A DNA stretch of 64,000 bases from assembly GCA_051453625.1 (NCBI GenBank), contig JBOZIK010000001.1:203458995-203522994 (forward strand). Reading direction: 5' to 3'. The DNA comes from Welwitschia mirabilis (taxonomy: Eukaryota > Gnetophyta > Gnetopsida > Welwitschiales). The stretch's first letter is position 1. Every line of letters begins with the position of its first letter. Position numbers and translations under genes: made by a program. Under the pieces are notes generated by a model. That model had not been told where the DNA came from and ran no database searches. It was given only the letters and a program-made list of their open reading frames with translations. Shown here in pieces: positions 1 through 11,218 of this stretch.

Positions 1-1115
1 GGAAAAGTAATAATGATCATAATATATTATATCAATACTAAATACATGATCATCATGGTTTTCTACTATACCAAGGTAAATTTTTCTAAAAGGAATCTTT
101 GGCAATGCTAAAAGCTATGGAAAATCCACTGAGGGATTAGTTGGCTATGCTTCATGGGTCTTTACTTTTGTAATTATGGTTTTACTTCCTTCATTATAGA
201 AAATAGTAATAAAACTTTAAGACTATGGGATTAGTAATGTTCTTGGTATCATCAGAGGCAGTACTTATTTCCTAGACTCTTAGCATTTGCACATGGTTAT
301 TTTACTTTTAAGGATTAAGATGTGTTTTAAGGTATAAATAGATAAGTTTATTTTTAAGTAGCTTTTGATTTTATTATTTATTGATTAGAGAATTTAATCT
401 TTGGTATAGTCATAATCACTTCCTTATTAAGTGGAATTTTATGAATCTAACACATCTTATCATGCATTATTACTCAGGTGACTTTAAGATTTCTTTTAAG
501 GGGACTTACTAGATTAGGATTTAGGGTAGGTATGCTATCTTCTTCATGTTACTAGTTGTATATTTTTATTTTTCTTTTCCTTAGATGTTTAGTTCATTAT
601 TTCAAAGTTATTTCCATACTTTTTCATCATTATTTTTAGGACCTTATCATTTAGTAGTTTTCTTATTATTATTTTTATTTTTACTCATATTATTTTATCA
701 ATAAATTTTAAGTTTATTTTGTCATATTTATTTCTATTTGGAACATTCTCCTCATTCTATCTTTCTCTTACTTTGAGTTTTCCTTATTCTTAATCCTTAT
801 TCATTATGATTCTTCATCATTACCCATGTTTTAGACTTTATGATAAACTCTAATACCCTGATGCTAATGTTTGAGCCTAATATTTTTAGTTAACCATTTA
901 TTTTTTTGAGATTTTTTAAAGCCTTATCATCCACCTCATCATCTAGACAACTAGGTTAATAACAGTCTAATATTTTCTAATAGTCTTCTTAAGTTTGTCA
1001 TCTAGATGATTTGATTAGATGATAGTGTAATAATACCATGGCTTCATTTGTCCTTTCACTATTTTTCTTTATTTTAATGTCATTTTCATCTATTCTTTTG
1101 AGAGAGGATCATCAA
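1..1115 (+). mobile_element. Tat1 internal segment, left of CopA
   Basis: This segment is non-coding as far as can be read. It aligns with Tat2 (reversed) over the block at about 130-300, which shares GGCTATGGGATTAGT-like and CCTAGACTCTTAG strings. The end at 900-1030 carries two decayed copies of the GTCATC hairpin motif (TCATCC, TCATCTAGAC, TCATCTAGATGA). The last five bases, ATTTA, are the left copy of the CopA target duplication. Confidence 0.65.
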
Positions 1116-1120
1116 ATTTA
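1116..1120. repeat. Left target-site duplication of CopA (ATTTA)
   Basis: Matches ATTTG at 8,849-8,853 with one G-to-A difference, directly outside the LTR ends. Confidence 0.6.
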
Positions 1121-2655
1121 TGATAGGATCGAGAACACTAAAGGGGAATGAATAGGTTTTTTAAAAAAAAATTAAACAAAATAAAATAAACTAAAAAAAC
1201 TCATGATATATCAAAAGCTTGCTTAAAATAATTTGCTAATAAATTCATGAATGCAAAGAAAAGCTAAAAGTATTTAAAGTAATAAAACTAAATAAAAGCA
1301 TAAAATACAAAATAGATGCACACAAGATTTATAGTGTTTTGAGAAACCCCTTACTTTACTCTTGATAATCAGCTTATCACTAAGCTTAGTCTAGATCTTT
1401 GTTACACCTCTAGGTATTACAGGTTTCTGTAACCTTTTTAATCAGACTTTGTTAGGCTTAGTCTCAATATTTCAATAGAATTTTTTAGGCTTAGTCTAAA
1501 AATTTAAATGTAATTTTATAGGTTTAGTTTCAACCTTTGAATGGACTTTTACAGGCTAACTCTCAACCTTTCACAATGTAAGATAGTAATGCAATAATGC
1601 CAAAATGCATAGATATCACTTGTTCTTTAGTATAATGGTTTTGATAGAGTCTTCTTGTATTGATAATACAATAATAAAGCACTAGATCTAACTTGAATGT
1701 ATAAATAACATAGATGATAGATATTCCTTAGTTAAGAGTACAAAGCAAATATGCTCCAGTAAATATCATAATATTCAGTCCTTCGATTAAGAGTCTAAAA
1801 AGTATAAAAAGATTTTTTTCTCTTCTCTCTCTTATATATCTATATTATAAGGCTTTTAAGGTTTATTACATTTGAAAATGTGCTTTCAATAGCTATAAAT
1901 GGCTAAAAACAACTATGTAATGGATACATAATAGATACAAAATAGATAGAAAAATTTAGTTCCATTCTAGTTGATCGACCTTTGATCGACTCTATCTACT
2001 ATTGTGACTTACACAAGTCACCTGAGTGAAGTTTTTGGTTACTCTAGTTTCTTATGGCTCCACGTCTAGTTGATATCTTAGGGTTCAGTCGACTCCAATC
2101 TAGTCATTCATAATTCTATTTGGATGCCTACTAGTCCTAATAAAAGATCATTCCAATTTCTTGCATTAGGTTCAGTAGCCCCTTCAGGTACTCAGTTAAC
2201 TTCATGACAATTGCTCAAGAATATCAGCTATATGGTACTCAGATCTGGTGGACCCTTTTATAAGTTAATTCAACCCCTTAACAATCGATTTAGGAGTACT
2301 ATTCTTAAGTTCATAAATCTGGTTGGCCTCATCATGGATTTGATCCACCCCTTATCATTTAGTTTAGGGATACTATTCTCAAGATTACAAGTCTAGTTGA
2401 CCCCATCAGAAATCTAGTTAACCCCTCTTAATTTAATTTATTTTTAAGTGTATGCTCTAAATGTAGTTGACCCTTCAAAGTTGGTAGACCCCTCAAGAGG
2501 GTAAGTTAACTTGATAGGTTTTTAGTGATTAAATTTCAACATTCATAGCTTTAGCATCTAACCTGTAAGTAATTAACATATTTTGCATAAGATACACAAA
2601 ATTTACTATATAAAAAACATTAGTTTAATATTAATTAGCAAAATATAATCTAATA
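1121..2655 (-). repeat. 3' LTR of CopA
   Basis: This LTR is 1,535 bp and aligns with 7,301-8,848. On the minus strand it begins TATTAGATTATATTTTGC, close to the usual copia TGTTAGATTATG start with G-to-A at base 2, and ends CTATCA. The stretch 1,950-2,520 is dense in short GTCGACC/GTTGACC-type palindromic motifs. The region is A+T-rich and has no coding potential; the short ORF at 2,211-2,396 is a by-product. Confidence 0.8.
1960..2520. repeat. Cluster of GTCGACC-like palindromic motifs in CopA 3' LTR
   Basis: About a dozen imperfect copies of a GGTCGACC/AGTCGACCCC core occur at 20-60 bp intervals, many decayed to GTTGACC or GTCAACC. The same cluster is in the other LTR at 8,130-8,690, and a weaker one is at 42,560-42,700. 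Confidence 0.6.
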
Positions 2656-2667
2656 ATCTCCAACTTT
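2656..2667 (-). promoter_or_regulatory. Polypurine tract of CopA
   Basis: On the minus strand this reads AAAGTTGGAGAT, directly upstream of the 3' LTR. It is preceded by the ATCAATGTCAA context typical of plant copia 3' ends. The tract would prime plus-strand synthesis, and is slightly decayed from AAAGGGGGAGAT. Confidence 0.7.
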
Positions 2668-3226
2668 GACATTGATGACCAACAATACTCAGTTGTAAAC
2701 ATATTTAAAACTAAGAAAACTCTCCCTCATAAAATGCCTATTATTCTTTGCAAAATATTAAGCCTTTTAAAATTAATTGAAGACATTCTGATAAGTCAAA
2801 TTTTCTGCTAAAATAAAAATAATTTTAAGATGCATATTTGGAGAGTTAAGAACATAATATTTATGAAAAGCATAATGTAATCATATAAATCATTTAACAT
2901 ATTAATCATTGACAATTTTAAATTCCATTTCTAATTTGGGATAACAACATTTAAATCTATTTAATAAAAACATTTGAAACTTTAATATTTGTCATTGAAA
3001 AATTTTAATCTCATATGAATTGCATAAAAAGATTTGAGATACTAATTAAAAACATAGAACTAAATGTATGTTGATTGTATTAAACATAAGTAATATAAAA
3101 TAAAAGTGCTTATCAAGAGTGTACTATATCTAAAAGCATAGGTAACAAATAATAAATAACTAATTCTCCTCCTTTGATATTAATGATAAAAAAGAGAACA
3201 AAAGCACATAAAATATAATAAAATCT
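2668..3226 (-). other. CopA 3' untranslated interior
   Basis: Non-coding A+T-rich sequence lies between the ORF stop and the purine tract. A second purine-tract-like string, TTATCATTAATATCAAAGG on the minus strand, lies at about 3,170-3,190, just past the ORF. It may mark an older 3' boundary. Confidence 0.5.
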
Positions 3227-4702
3227 CTAATCAAATTCCTCCTCTTCTTCTTCTTTCTCTTTAGAATCATCTTCTGAATCTTTTTCTTTTTCATCTTCTC
3301 CTGTGCATGCTGAGTTAGTGAATTCTACTAAAGTGTGAATAATGTCATATTTAGCTACTATAAGTGCTTCTTTTATATTTCTGGTATGGGAATCAATCCA
3401 TCTTAGGTATGAAAGAGTCTTATCAGGAGAGGCTTCATTTAGATAGGGGAACTTTGAGAAATTATTGAATGGGGCAAAGGTGTGCATACGAGATAATGTT
3501 ACACATCCAATGGGTGCTATAGGTTGGAGGATTTCAAGCTTTGAATGAAAGAATACACAAAAATAATAACACAAATTTGTAATAAGCACAAAGTATGATA
3601 AGGTCCTAGTCCTATGATACTTCAACTGAGAGATCATATTCTTCAGTATGATGGCAGGAGCATCAATAGAATGCTTTATCCCATAAGATACATCAAATAT
3701 GATCTATGTCTAGAGGCCTCATTATGATGCCCCACTAATGGCAAAAAATTATAAGTAAAAATCAAATGAAGAAAATAGTACTTGGGTATAATCAAGGAAG
3801 TGGGAATGATGTGTTTTAAAGTATGAGTCTTATCATAGATTTTCCTTATCATTGTAGCTTGTCTTCCATGGTATCATGAAGAGTCCAAAATCCTTCATAG
3901 TCACCTTTGATAAGATTAATTAGATTAGAGATGAATTTTGTAGTAACCCTTAGTTGGTTCTCCAGAACAAAGGTTTTAAGGATTCTTAAATCATGATCAT
4001 AAGTTTCATTGTAATAAAACGTATAGGTAAGAAAAGGATAAGTAGAACCAAAAAATCTAGGAAATAATCAAGATTTTGATTTCTCAGGAGCTAAATCATT
4101 TCTCTGAGCTCTCTAAGCTCTGAGGTTGCCACNNNNNNNNNNNNNNNNNNNNNNNNNNNNNNNNNNNNNNNNNNNNNNNNNNNNNNNNNNNNNNNNNNNN
4201 NNNNNNNNNNNNNNNNNNNNNNNNNNNNNNNNNNNNNNNNNNNNNNNNNNNNNNNNNNNNNNNNNNNNNNNNNNNNNNNNNNNNNNNNNNNNNNNNNNNN
4301 NNNNNNNNNNNNNNNNNNNNNNNNNNNNNNNNNNNNNNNNNNNNNNNNNNNNNNNNNNNNNNNNNNNNNNNNNNNNNNNNNNNNNNNNNNNNNNNNNNNN
4401 NNNNNNNNNNNNNNNNNNNNNNNNNNNNNNNNNNNNNNNNNNNNNNNNNNNNNNNNNNNNNNNNNNNNNNNNNNNNNNNNNNNNNNNNNNNNNNNNNNNN
4501 NNNNNNGATTTCTCAGGAGCTAAATCACTTCTCTGAGCTCTCTAAGCTCTGAGGTTGCCACAGACCATTCTTGATAAATAGGATTCTTTTTGAATTTCTT
4601 TGAAAAATTTTTAATGTCATCCTTAGAGATCTCTTAGTAGAAGACAGTAGGATCTCTTGCTGGAGTTTCCTTGACTCTCTTCCTTGAAGATATTTTAGCC
4701 AT
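3227..4702 (-). pseudogene. Substitute ORF of CopA, resembling 'putative plant transposon protein' (PF20167 type)
   Basis: The reading starts at ATG 4,702 with a basic N-terminus (MAKISSRKRVKE), runs through an in-frame stop, is broken by the gap 4,133-4,506, and ends at 3,227 after an acidic tail (about 20 Asp/Glu residues). Between them, frames containing YNETYDHDLRILKTFVL, then GHHNEASRHRSYLMYL, then IILKNMISQ...LITNLCYYF resemble in order the domain found in many plant transposon-associated proteins. Its role is unknown. At least one frameshift and several stops exclude a functional product. It occupies the place of integrase-RT-RNase H. The domain link is from memory of the family and is tentative; 'coding remnant in a copia element' is firm. 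Confidence 0.5.
4133..4506. other. Assembly gap (374 N) flanked by a 55-bp direct repeat
   Basis: The 55 bases before the gap (4,078-4,132) and after it (4,507-4,561) are the same apart from one base. Either the two contig ends overlap and were not merged, or the gap hides a tandem duplication. The true missing length is therefore uncertain. Confidence 0.8.
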
Positions 4703-5259
4703 TTCTACCTTTTTTAAGAGCTTGAAAGTAAGAAAAATAAGAGAAAATTACTAGATCTAATAGTAAAACTCTGGATCTAAAAGAAAAAGCTTTAAATCTA
4801 AGATATAGAAAGGGTTAGAACATAATAAAAATGAATTAGGAGCCTCTTTTATTTATAGAGATGGTAAAACAGGGTGATCTGAAGAGTGAAATAAAGTCCA
4901 TTAATGGTACGTTTGCATTATGATTCATTAGGTTTTGTCAATCGGTTGAAGTTCTAGCTGATTCATTAAAATGCGAGTCTATAATATAGGAAGAGATTCA
5001 GGTAACTAGGCTTTAAGGTTAGTCAACTGACTACATTTTATTAACCGAATCATGGATCTAGTCAACCATCCTACAAGCAGCTAGAGGACAATAAGTTAAC
5101 TACTATTTCACATTTGTGATCAATAAGAAAGTTGTAAAAATGGGATTTTACTTTATAATTTTCCAAAAAACATTTAAATTTACCAAAATTTAAGCCAATA
5201 TTTCCATTTTCAATGTTGTAGTTTATATAATTTAATTGACCATTGCACAAATTCATACA
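4703..5259 (-). other. CopA spacer between pre-integrase remnant and substitute ORF
   Basis: No recognisable domain. A minus-strand frame at 5,071-5,256 (starting MNLCNGQLNYINYNIE) is open but matches nothing I know. It could be degraded integrase N-terminus. Four GTCAAC/GTTAAC-type motifs lie at 4,940-5,080, like those in the LTRs. Confidence 0.35.
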
Positions 5260-5700
5260 AGTATCTATTCTATAAATATTATCTATTCAATTTGCAGTAA
5301 AGATAATAACATTTATTTTCACATTTATAATTTTACATTTTGATTTTTTAAACACTATTTTATAAAATTTGTCATAAAATTAACTAATACTTGATAAGTT
5401 ATACTTCAAAATATTTACATATAATACATCATTAAGTTTTGGTAAACTTACCTTCTTTGATGCACCCTATACCTTCTATTCTTGCCTTTTCATCAATTTT
5501 AAAAGTAACATCTCCTCCATTAATACTTATCAAGTGTTAAAAATTTGATCTTTCTCCTATTTTCCTTAAGCATCCACTATCTAAGTATCAACTATTTGCA
5601 TTTGATCCTTTGAGAGCTATCTATGTTAAAAGATGTTTAAGATTATTAGGTCTTACCCACTTAGTCTTGTTAGAATTATGTAATATACTTCTTTTAGGAA
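5260..5700 (-). pseudogene. CopA protease and pre-integrase remnant
   Basis: A minus-strand frame carries YLDSGC (DSG at 5,573-5,581), the aspartic protease catalytic motif of Ty1/copia polyproteins. It is followed by INGGDVTF, then LNDVLYVNILKYNLSSIS and FTANxIDNIYRID, which correspond to the GAG_pre-integrase segment. Order and spacing fit a copia polyprotein. There are in-frame stops (for example S-stop-Y, where Trp is expected before YLDSG) and the usual SRHMTG after DSGC is degraded. The coding trail fades to the left of about 5,260, before the integrase core. Confidence 0.75.
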
Positions 5701-6012
5701 TAAATTTAAATGGTAAAGAATTCACTGGACCTCAGAAAAAGCATTAACTTTCTAATATTGCAAAAGAACTTTGAATGTCCATTTTTATCAAAAAAATTAC
5801 AAGAAACTCTAGAAATAAATTTACATTACTTATTTACCTATTCTTGTGAAGCTGATACTTATTTTGTCTTCAGTAGGTTTCTGAACTTTAAGCATCTGTT
5901 CTAATATAGGAAAACCACCATAACATTTATTAATAAAGAAAGATAGATCTTTTACCTATGATAAGAAATTATTATGATTAAATTTTAGCACATTATACTT
6001 CATTTATATTTC

Positions 6013-7234
6013 CTAGTTCTCTTTTATGAGAGACTTTACTACTTTATTTAGATCATTTATCATTTTTTCTAACTTTTCACATTCTTCATATAGCTCATAA
6101 CACATATCCTTTAGCTCATTCTCTTCTTTATCAATTATGTCTAAGTATTTAGGCTCTGATATATTAGGTAAGCTTTTAAGAGAAGGCACAATTTCCATAA
6201 AGGATAATCTTCTATATTTTTCTAACTCTTGACCTGAACTGCTATCATCATCCTCATCCTCATTATTCCAAGTTGAAAAAAAAAGAGGGATTCCTTGTTT
6301 TCTTGTTGTCTCTTTTTGTGTTTGGGCACTCATTTGTAATATGACCAAATAGTTTATATGAATAGCATTATATTTCTTTACCTTTTTCTTGCTCCTTTCT
6401 GTATTTTAGATGACATCTTTTCAAGTTTCTATTTGACTTACCTTTTTTTCTTTCTATGTAGAAGCTTCCTGAATCTTTTGGCTAGGAGAGCTACTTCATT
6501 ATCATTCAAGTTCTCATTTGACCTTTTAAACCTATATTCTTCCTACATACATATCAAGAAAATACCTTTCTTTTTATCTTTAATAAATTTAAGTTTATAG
6601 GTTTGTAGATTACCTTCTATCTCTTCTAGTACCATTGCATTTATGTTTCTGTTTTCTTCAATGGATATGACTTTTGGTTTAAATATCTTTAGTAGAGATT
6701 TCAATACCTTTTTAACCATATTTCCTTCATCCAACCATTCTTCAAGACTTATCATAGAGTTTACAATATTAGTTAGCCTTGCAAAGAATTCTTGCAAAGT
6801 CTCCTCCTTATCCATATGAATGTTTTCAAATATAGAAATAAGTATTTGAAGTTTTTCTTGCTTTACAATTAAAGTTCCTTCATGTGCTTCTTAAGAATAT
6901 TCCAAACCTCTTTAGCATAATTACAATTCACTATATGTTTAAATTCATCTACATAAACTACATGAAATATTGCATTAAGAACATGAGTATCTATGGTGGC
7001 TTTGGTTTTGTTAGTGACAGTCCATTGATCTCAGGATTTGGGAACTAAAGTGGTATTACCATAGGCATTTGTTTTTGACAACATAAGCATAGAATAACCC
7101 TTATAGATAATTTATTTTATATTAATATCTAGTGATCTAACAAAAATTCTCATTTTATCTTTCCAGTATGCATAGTTTAACCCATCAAACATGGGTGGAT
7201 GATTGGTGGAAAAACTGTCAAATAGATTACTCAT
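6013..7234 (-). pseudogene. CopA gag (copia UBN2/Retrotran_gag_2 type)
   Basis: The start MSNLFDSF (ATG 7,232-7,234) lies about 50 bp inside the primer site. It is followed by PPMFDGLNYAYWKDKMRIF, the classic copia gag N-terminus, and LNAIFHVVYVDEFKHIVNC, all with in-frame stops. The UBN2 core is open at 6,543-6,815 (LQEFFARLTNIVNSM ... VKKVLKSLLKIFKPKV). A CCHC zinc knuckle follows at 6,326-6,367, then a Ser/Asp/Glu-rich stretch and a Glu/Lys-rich, coiled-coil-like C-terminus ending at 6,013. Frameshifts occur near 6,890 and between the core and the knuckle. In life the protein would form the virus-like particle and bind element RNA. Confidence 0.85.
6326..6367 (-). other. Decayed CCHC zinc knuckle in CopA gag
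   Basis: The peptide is CYSYKLFGHITNEC. It fits C-x2-C-x4-H-x4-C exactly except that the second Cys is Tyr, a single G-to-A change (TGT to TAT). It would no longer hold zinc normally. Confidence 0.75.
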
Positions 7235-7286
7235 TGTAGGGTTTTAAAGTCTAGATTAGTTAAAATATAAAGAAAGACTTAACTTA

Positions 7287-7298
7287 TTTCTAATACCA
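7287..7298 (-). promoter_or_regulatory. Primer binding site of CopA (tRNA-iMet type)
   Basis: The minus strand reads TGGTATTAGAAA, against the standard TGGTATCAGAGC (9 of 12). It lies two bases inside the 5' LTR end. It would anneal initiator methionine tRNA to prime minus-strand DNA synthesis. Confidence 0.7.
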
Positions 7299-7300
7299 AT

Positions 7301-8848
7301 TAATAGAATTGAGAATCCTGAAGGGGAAATGAATATGTTTCTTTTAGAAAATTAAACAAAATAAATCAAACAAACTCATGATATACTAAAGGCTTGCTCA
7401 AACTAATTTGCTAATAAATTCATGCATGCAAAGAAAAGCTAAAAGTATTCAAAGTAACAAAGCTAACTAAAAGCATAAAAGACCAAATAGATGTACACAG
7501 GATTTATATTAGTTTGGAAAATCCTCGACTCCACTCTCAATGGTCAACTTATCACCAAGATTAATTTGGATCTTTATTACTCCTCTAGGTATTTTAGGTT
7601 TACCTATAACCTTTATAAATAGACTCTTATAGGCTTAGTCTCAACCTTTTAATGAGCTTTTTTAGGATTAGTTTTAACCTTTGAATAGACTTTTATAGGA
7701 TTAGTCTTAATTTTTAAATGAACTTTTGTAGGCTAAGTCTCAACTTTTATAATGTAAGATAGTGATGTAATAACGATATGATATATAGATATCACTCATT
7801 CTTTAGTATAATGGTTTCGATAGAAATATTCTTCTATAGATAATACAACAAATGAAGCACTATATTTAACCTTAAATGTAAAGATAACATAGATAATAGA
7901 TTTTCCTTTATTAGGAGTACAAAGCCAAGATGCTATAGTAAATATCACAATATTCAGTTCTTCGTTTAAAAGTCCAAAAGTCTAAAAAGATTCTTTTGTC
8001 TTTTCTCTTTTGGCTATTTATATTAGAAGGCTTATAGAGTTTATTACATTTGAAAATGCACTTCCAATGGCTATAAATAACTAGAAAATAACTATTTAAT
8101 AGATACATAATAAATAAAAAATTTTAGTTCCGTTCCTACTAGTAAACTTCTTAAAAGTCTAGTCAATCTCATCTGGTACTGTGACTTACACAGGTCATCT
8201 GAGTGAAGTTTTTGGTCATCCTAGTTTCTTATATCTCTATGTCTAATTGACCCTTCAGGGTCCAGTTGACCCCAATCTAGCTGCTAGTACTTCTCTCTAG
8301 TTGCTTGCTACTCTTGATAAAAGATCATTCCAATTTCTTGCATCAAGTCCAGTCGACCCCTTTAGGTGTTCGATTGACTCCATGATAATTAGCTTAGGGA
8401 TATTAGATGCATAAAGTTTAGGTTCGATTGATACTTCAAAGATCTGGTCGATCCCTTAACATTGGTTCATGAGTAGTGCTTTTAAGTCCACAAATTCAAT
8501 CGACCCCATCATAGTCTGGTCAACCTCTTGTCATTCAGTTCAGGGATACTATTCTCAAGATCATAGACCCAGTCGACCCCATTAGAAATCTAGTCAACCC
8601 CTTTGAATTCATTTCATTTTTGAGTATATGCTCCAAGTGCGATCAATTCCTTGAAAGTCTGGTTAATCCCTTTAGAGGGTAAGTAAACTTAATAGATTTC
8701 TAGTGATTAGATTTTGACATTCTTGGCTTCAGCATCTAACTTGCAAGTAATTAGAACCTTTTGTATAAGATACACAAAATTTTCTATGTATAAAACATTA
8801 GTATAACATCCATTGGCAAAACATCCATTGACAAAACATAATCTAATA
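7301..8848 (-). repeat. 5' LTR of CopA
   Basis: This LTR is 1,548 bp and is the partner of 1,121-2,655. It holds the element's promoter by position, though no TATA box can be chosen with confidence in such A+T-rich DNA. The GTCGACC-like cluster at 8,130-8,690 is better preserved here (AGTCGACCCC occurs several times). The short frame at 7,911-8,108 is incidental. Confidence 0.8.
8130..8690. repeat. Cluster of GTCGACC-like palindromic motifs in CopA 5' LTR
   Basis: More than ten copies of an AGTCGACCCC/GGTCGATCCC/GGTCAACC motif lie at irregular 20-60 bp spacing. They correspond in order to the cluster at 1,960-2,520. Confidence 0.6.
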
Positions 8849-9600
8849 ATTTGGATCTACCAATGTTTTGGAACTATCACCCACTAGTTTAGTGCCTCAA
8901 ATCATGAGATTTTAGTGAATTTGTTGAAATGAGATATGTTTCTTTCTCTTTTATTATTTTTTATTTTTCTCCTATTTCTCATACTTTTGAAGCATGATTT
9001 TCACATGTATCATTCAATTTTTTTAACTCTTCGATTTGGTATTTATGGGATTTGATTTTCATAAGTTTTTAAGATATCTAAATTTACACATTTTATGAGT
9101 AGAATTAGGTTTTTATCTTTAAACCTCATTTTCTTTTAATCATTTGCCAAAATGTAGTAATCCTTATAGGTAAATTGATTAGTACAATGAGCTCTTTACT
9201 TCTATTAAATTAGTTTTTTAATTTAAATAGTTTCATTTTTTACCTCTTATGGGGCCAACCTAATTTATACTTCTTTATTTTTTCTTATATTTTATGCTTG
9301 TTCTTTACATGATTCGGTAATATGAGATGTATTAATTCTATTAATAGGGATAAAGATATATTTTCATGAATTTCACATAAAAAACCAAATTATAGGATTA
9401 TTTAAAGGTTTATATGAGATACTTTTTGATATTTCTACCTTATCTTACATGATCTGCATGGTATTTTTGATTGATTAGGCCATGTACATAATGAGCTCAC
9501 CAAGTAAAGACAGAAGCTAATCCATCTAAGTAGGAAGCAAGATATTTAATACCACCTAGTATCAAGCATGCAGATTCCATGTAGCCACCACCCCGTTAGG
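8849..9600 (+). mobile_element. Tat1 internal segment, right of CopA
   Basis: The segment begins with the right target-duplication copy ATTTG (8,849-8,853). The rest is T-rich non-coding sequence in which I see no gene. Confidence 0.5.
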
Positions 9601-9639
9601 ATTAATTCCTTTCTATTTAAATAGCCTTCATTTGTATGA

Positions 9640-10501
9640 AGAGGTATTTTAGCAACTTCATTAGTAGGATAGTAATTATGTACAACTCAACTAGATTATG
9701 GATGCACATGGAGTATACTATACCTCTAAGACAAGGGAGTTCTATAACATGATGCATATTGAGTAAAAGTTTGACACTCATGACTAGTTCGTTAACATGG
9801 TAATAATTATGATTTTTNNNNNNNNNNNNNNNNNNNNNNNNAGCTACATCACCATGGTTACTGAGTTTGGTAGCCTTGGAAGCACTCATATTCATTTAGT
9901 CAAAGGTACATAGGAGGATTGTGCTTATGACACAACATTAGATACACTAGCTAATGTTACTAGAGATAGGTAGGGAGCTATGTATTTATCACCTACATAT
10001 CAGATTTTGCTTAGAGGATTAATTCATAACATTAGTTTATCATTTCACAATAGTCATGTAATGGTAGCTCATCTTCAAATGATGGTGGTGTTTAAACAAG
10101 AGGAGTAGATGGACTTACTGACTTTCATTTGGAGGAGAGTCAAGGCTATGATAGAGGATTATTACATTTAGACTTCAAGATATCTGTGCCTTTTCTCATC
10201 TATTTTAAGAGGCTTTGGTATACTTGATCTTATGGAAAATTAGTATCTTATGCACCTTCAAACATCAACTCACTCTTTATAAGAGATGGATATTTAGATT
10301 CTAGGAAAGGTAGAGAGATCTCAAATACAAAGAATTGCAATTGATATTACTCTTAAGTGGATATAAGCTCTTCTGATAGATATAATATAGCAACTATGAG
10401 ACATTATGAACCAAGAATTTACTAAGTTTTAGCAAGGGATCTCCACTTTTGAGAGAATAATATAGCATACTAAGAAGTACCTAATGGAACTACATGATTG
10501 A
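9640..10501 (+). pseudogene. Decayed coding region in Tat1, stops at former Gln codons
   Basis: One frame can be followed from 9,845 to 10,501 (219 codons) without a frameshift. It is interrupted by about a dozen stops, mostly TAG with two TAA, nearly all at positions where CAG or CAA would read Gln. The segment before the 24-base gap (9,818-9,841), from about 9,640, shows the same pattern. Readable pieces include LLRGLIHNISLSFHNSHVMV, MDLLTFIWRRVKAMIEDYY and KYLMELHD. I do not recognise the family; a plant-transposon-protein (PF20167-like) origin is possible. It lies in the 3' half of the element, 0.7 kb before the purine tract, where Tat-type elements often carry an extra ORF. Confidence 0.5.
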
Positions 10502-11204
10502 AAATTACATATTGAGCATGAAGTAGTAATTGATATCCCAAAGGCATTCTAAGCATAGGAAGATAATATCACATAATCCATTATAATAATTATTGATTAC
10601 CATTTTCCTATAAATCATAATCATTCTCCATCTCTTCCACCTACACCTGAGCCTATGACACACCATGAGTTCATTCTGATATGATAAGGGAAGTGATTTC
10701 ATTATATTATATTATGTATCTTTCCTTTGTAGATTGTATTGAAACTTATGTTTTTATAGATATTTCATTCTTTTAAATATTATTATTATTTCCACTTTTA
10801 CCTTTGAGATATTATGCACATCATTTATATATTAGTGAAATACTTCATGATGGTAATTTCTTATGATATGCATAATTATTTTATGATATGTTACACATTT
10901 AAGTGGGGAGATATTAATTTTAAAAGTGTTTTAATATTTATCTTTTTAAAAAATTTTTTGGAGACTTCTATTTTCTAAGAACATTTTTTTAGTCTATAAT
11001 CTTGTTCATTATTTAGATGATGCATAGGCAACATTATGACCACTTAATCTACATATGTGAAATGTTCAGGTACCTATTTTTGAAATTTTTTTCTACATAA
11101 CGATATTCTATTCTTATTTTATAGTTTCCTAGTTGATTTATATTTAGCAAATTTGATTTACAAATCATGATTGTTTACCTAGCTTTATTAGGGACTAAGA
11201 AGAT
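10502..11204 (+). mobile_element. Tat1 3' untranslated interior
   Basis: A+T-rich, no gene seen. Its last ~40 bp (ATTAGGGACTAAGAAGATT) aligns with the Tat2 sequence just before its purine tract. Confidence 0.5.
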
Positions 11205-11218
11205 TAAGTAAGAGGCTA
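11205..11218 (+). promoter_or_regulatory. Polypurine tract of Tat1
   Basis: TTAAGTAAGAGGCTA immediately precedes the LTR start and aligns with ATAAGTGGGGGTTA of Tat2. It is partly decayed. Confidence 0.55.

Larger units (their letters stand above)
1121..8848 (-). mobile_element. CopA: non-autonomous Ty1/copia element, nested in Tat1
   Basis: The element is bounded by two LTRs (1,121-2,655 and 7,301-8,848) that align along their length, with an initiator-Met-like primer site at 7,287-7,298 and a purine tract at 2,656-2,667. The flanks ATTTA (1,116-1,120) and ATTTG (8,849-8,853) differ by one transition and fit a 5-bp target duplication. Minus-strand order is 5' LTR, gag, protease and pre-integrase remnant, then a different ORF, then 3' LTR. 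Integrase core, reverse transcriptase and RNase H are not detectable, although the 4.6 kb interior is close to normal copia length. The element appears to have exchanged its pol for another ORF and would depend on a helper. A 374-base gap lies inside that ORF. Confidence 0.85.

Noticed and set aside
4126-4536. 136-codon plus-strand ORF
   Set aside because: Almost all of it is gap bases read as X. The same applies to frames at 15,280, 20,347, 33,301 and 59,894-60,205.
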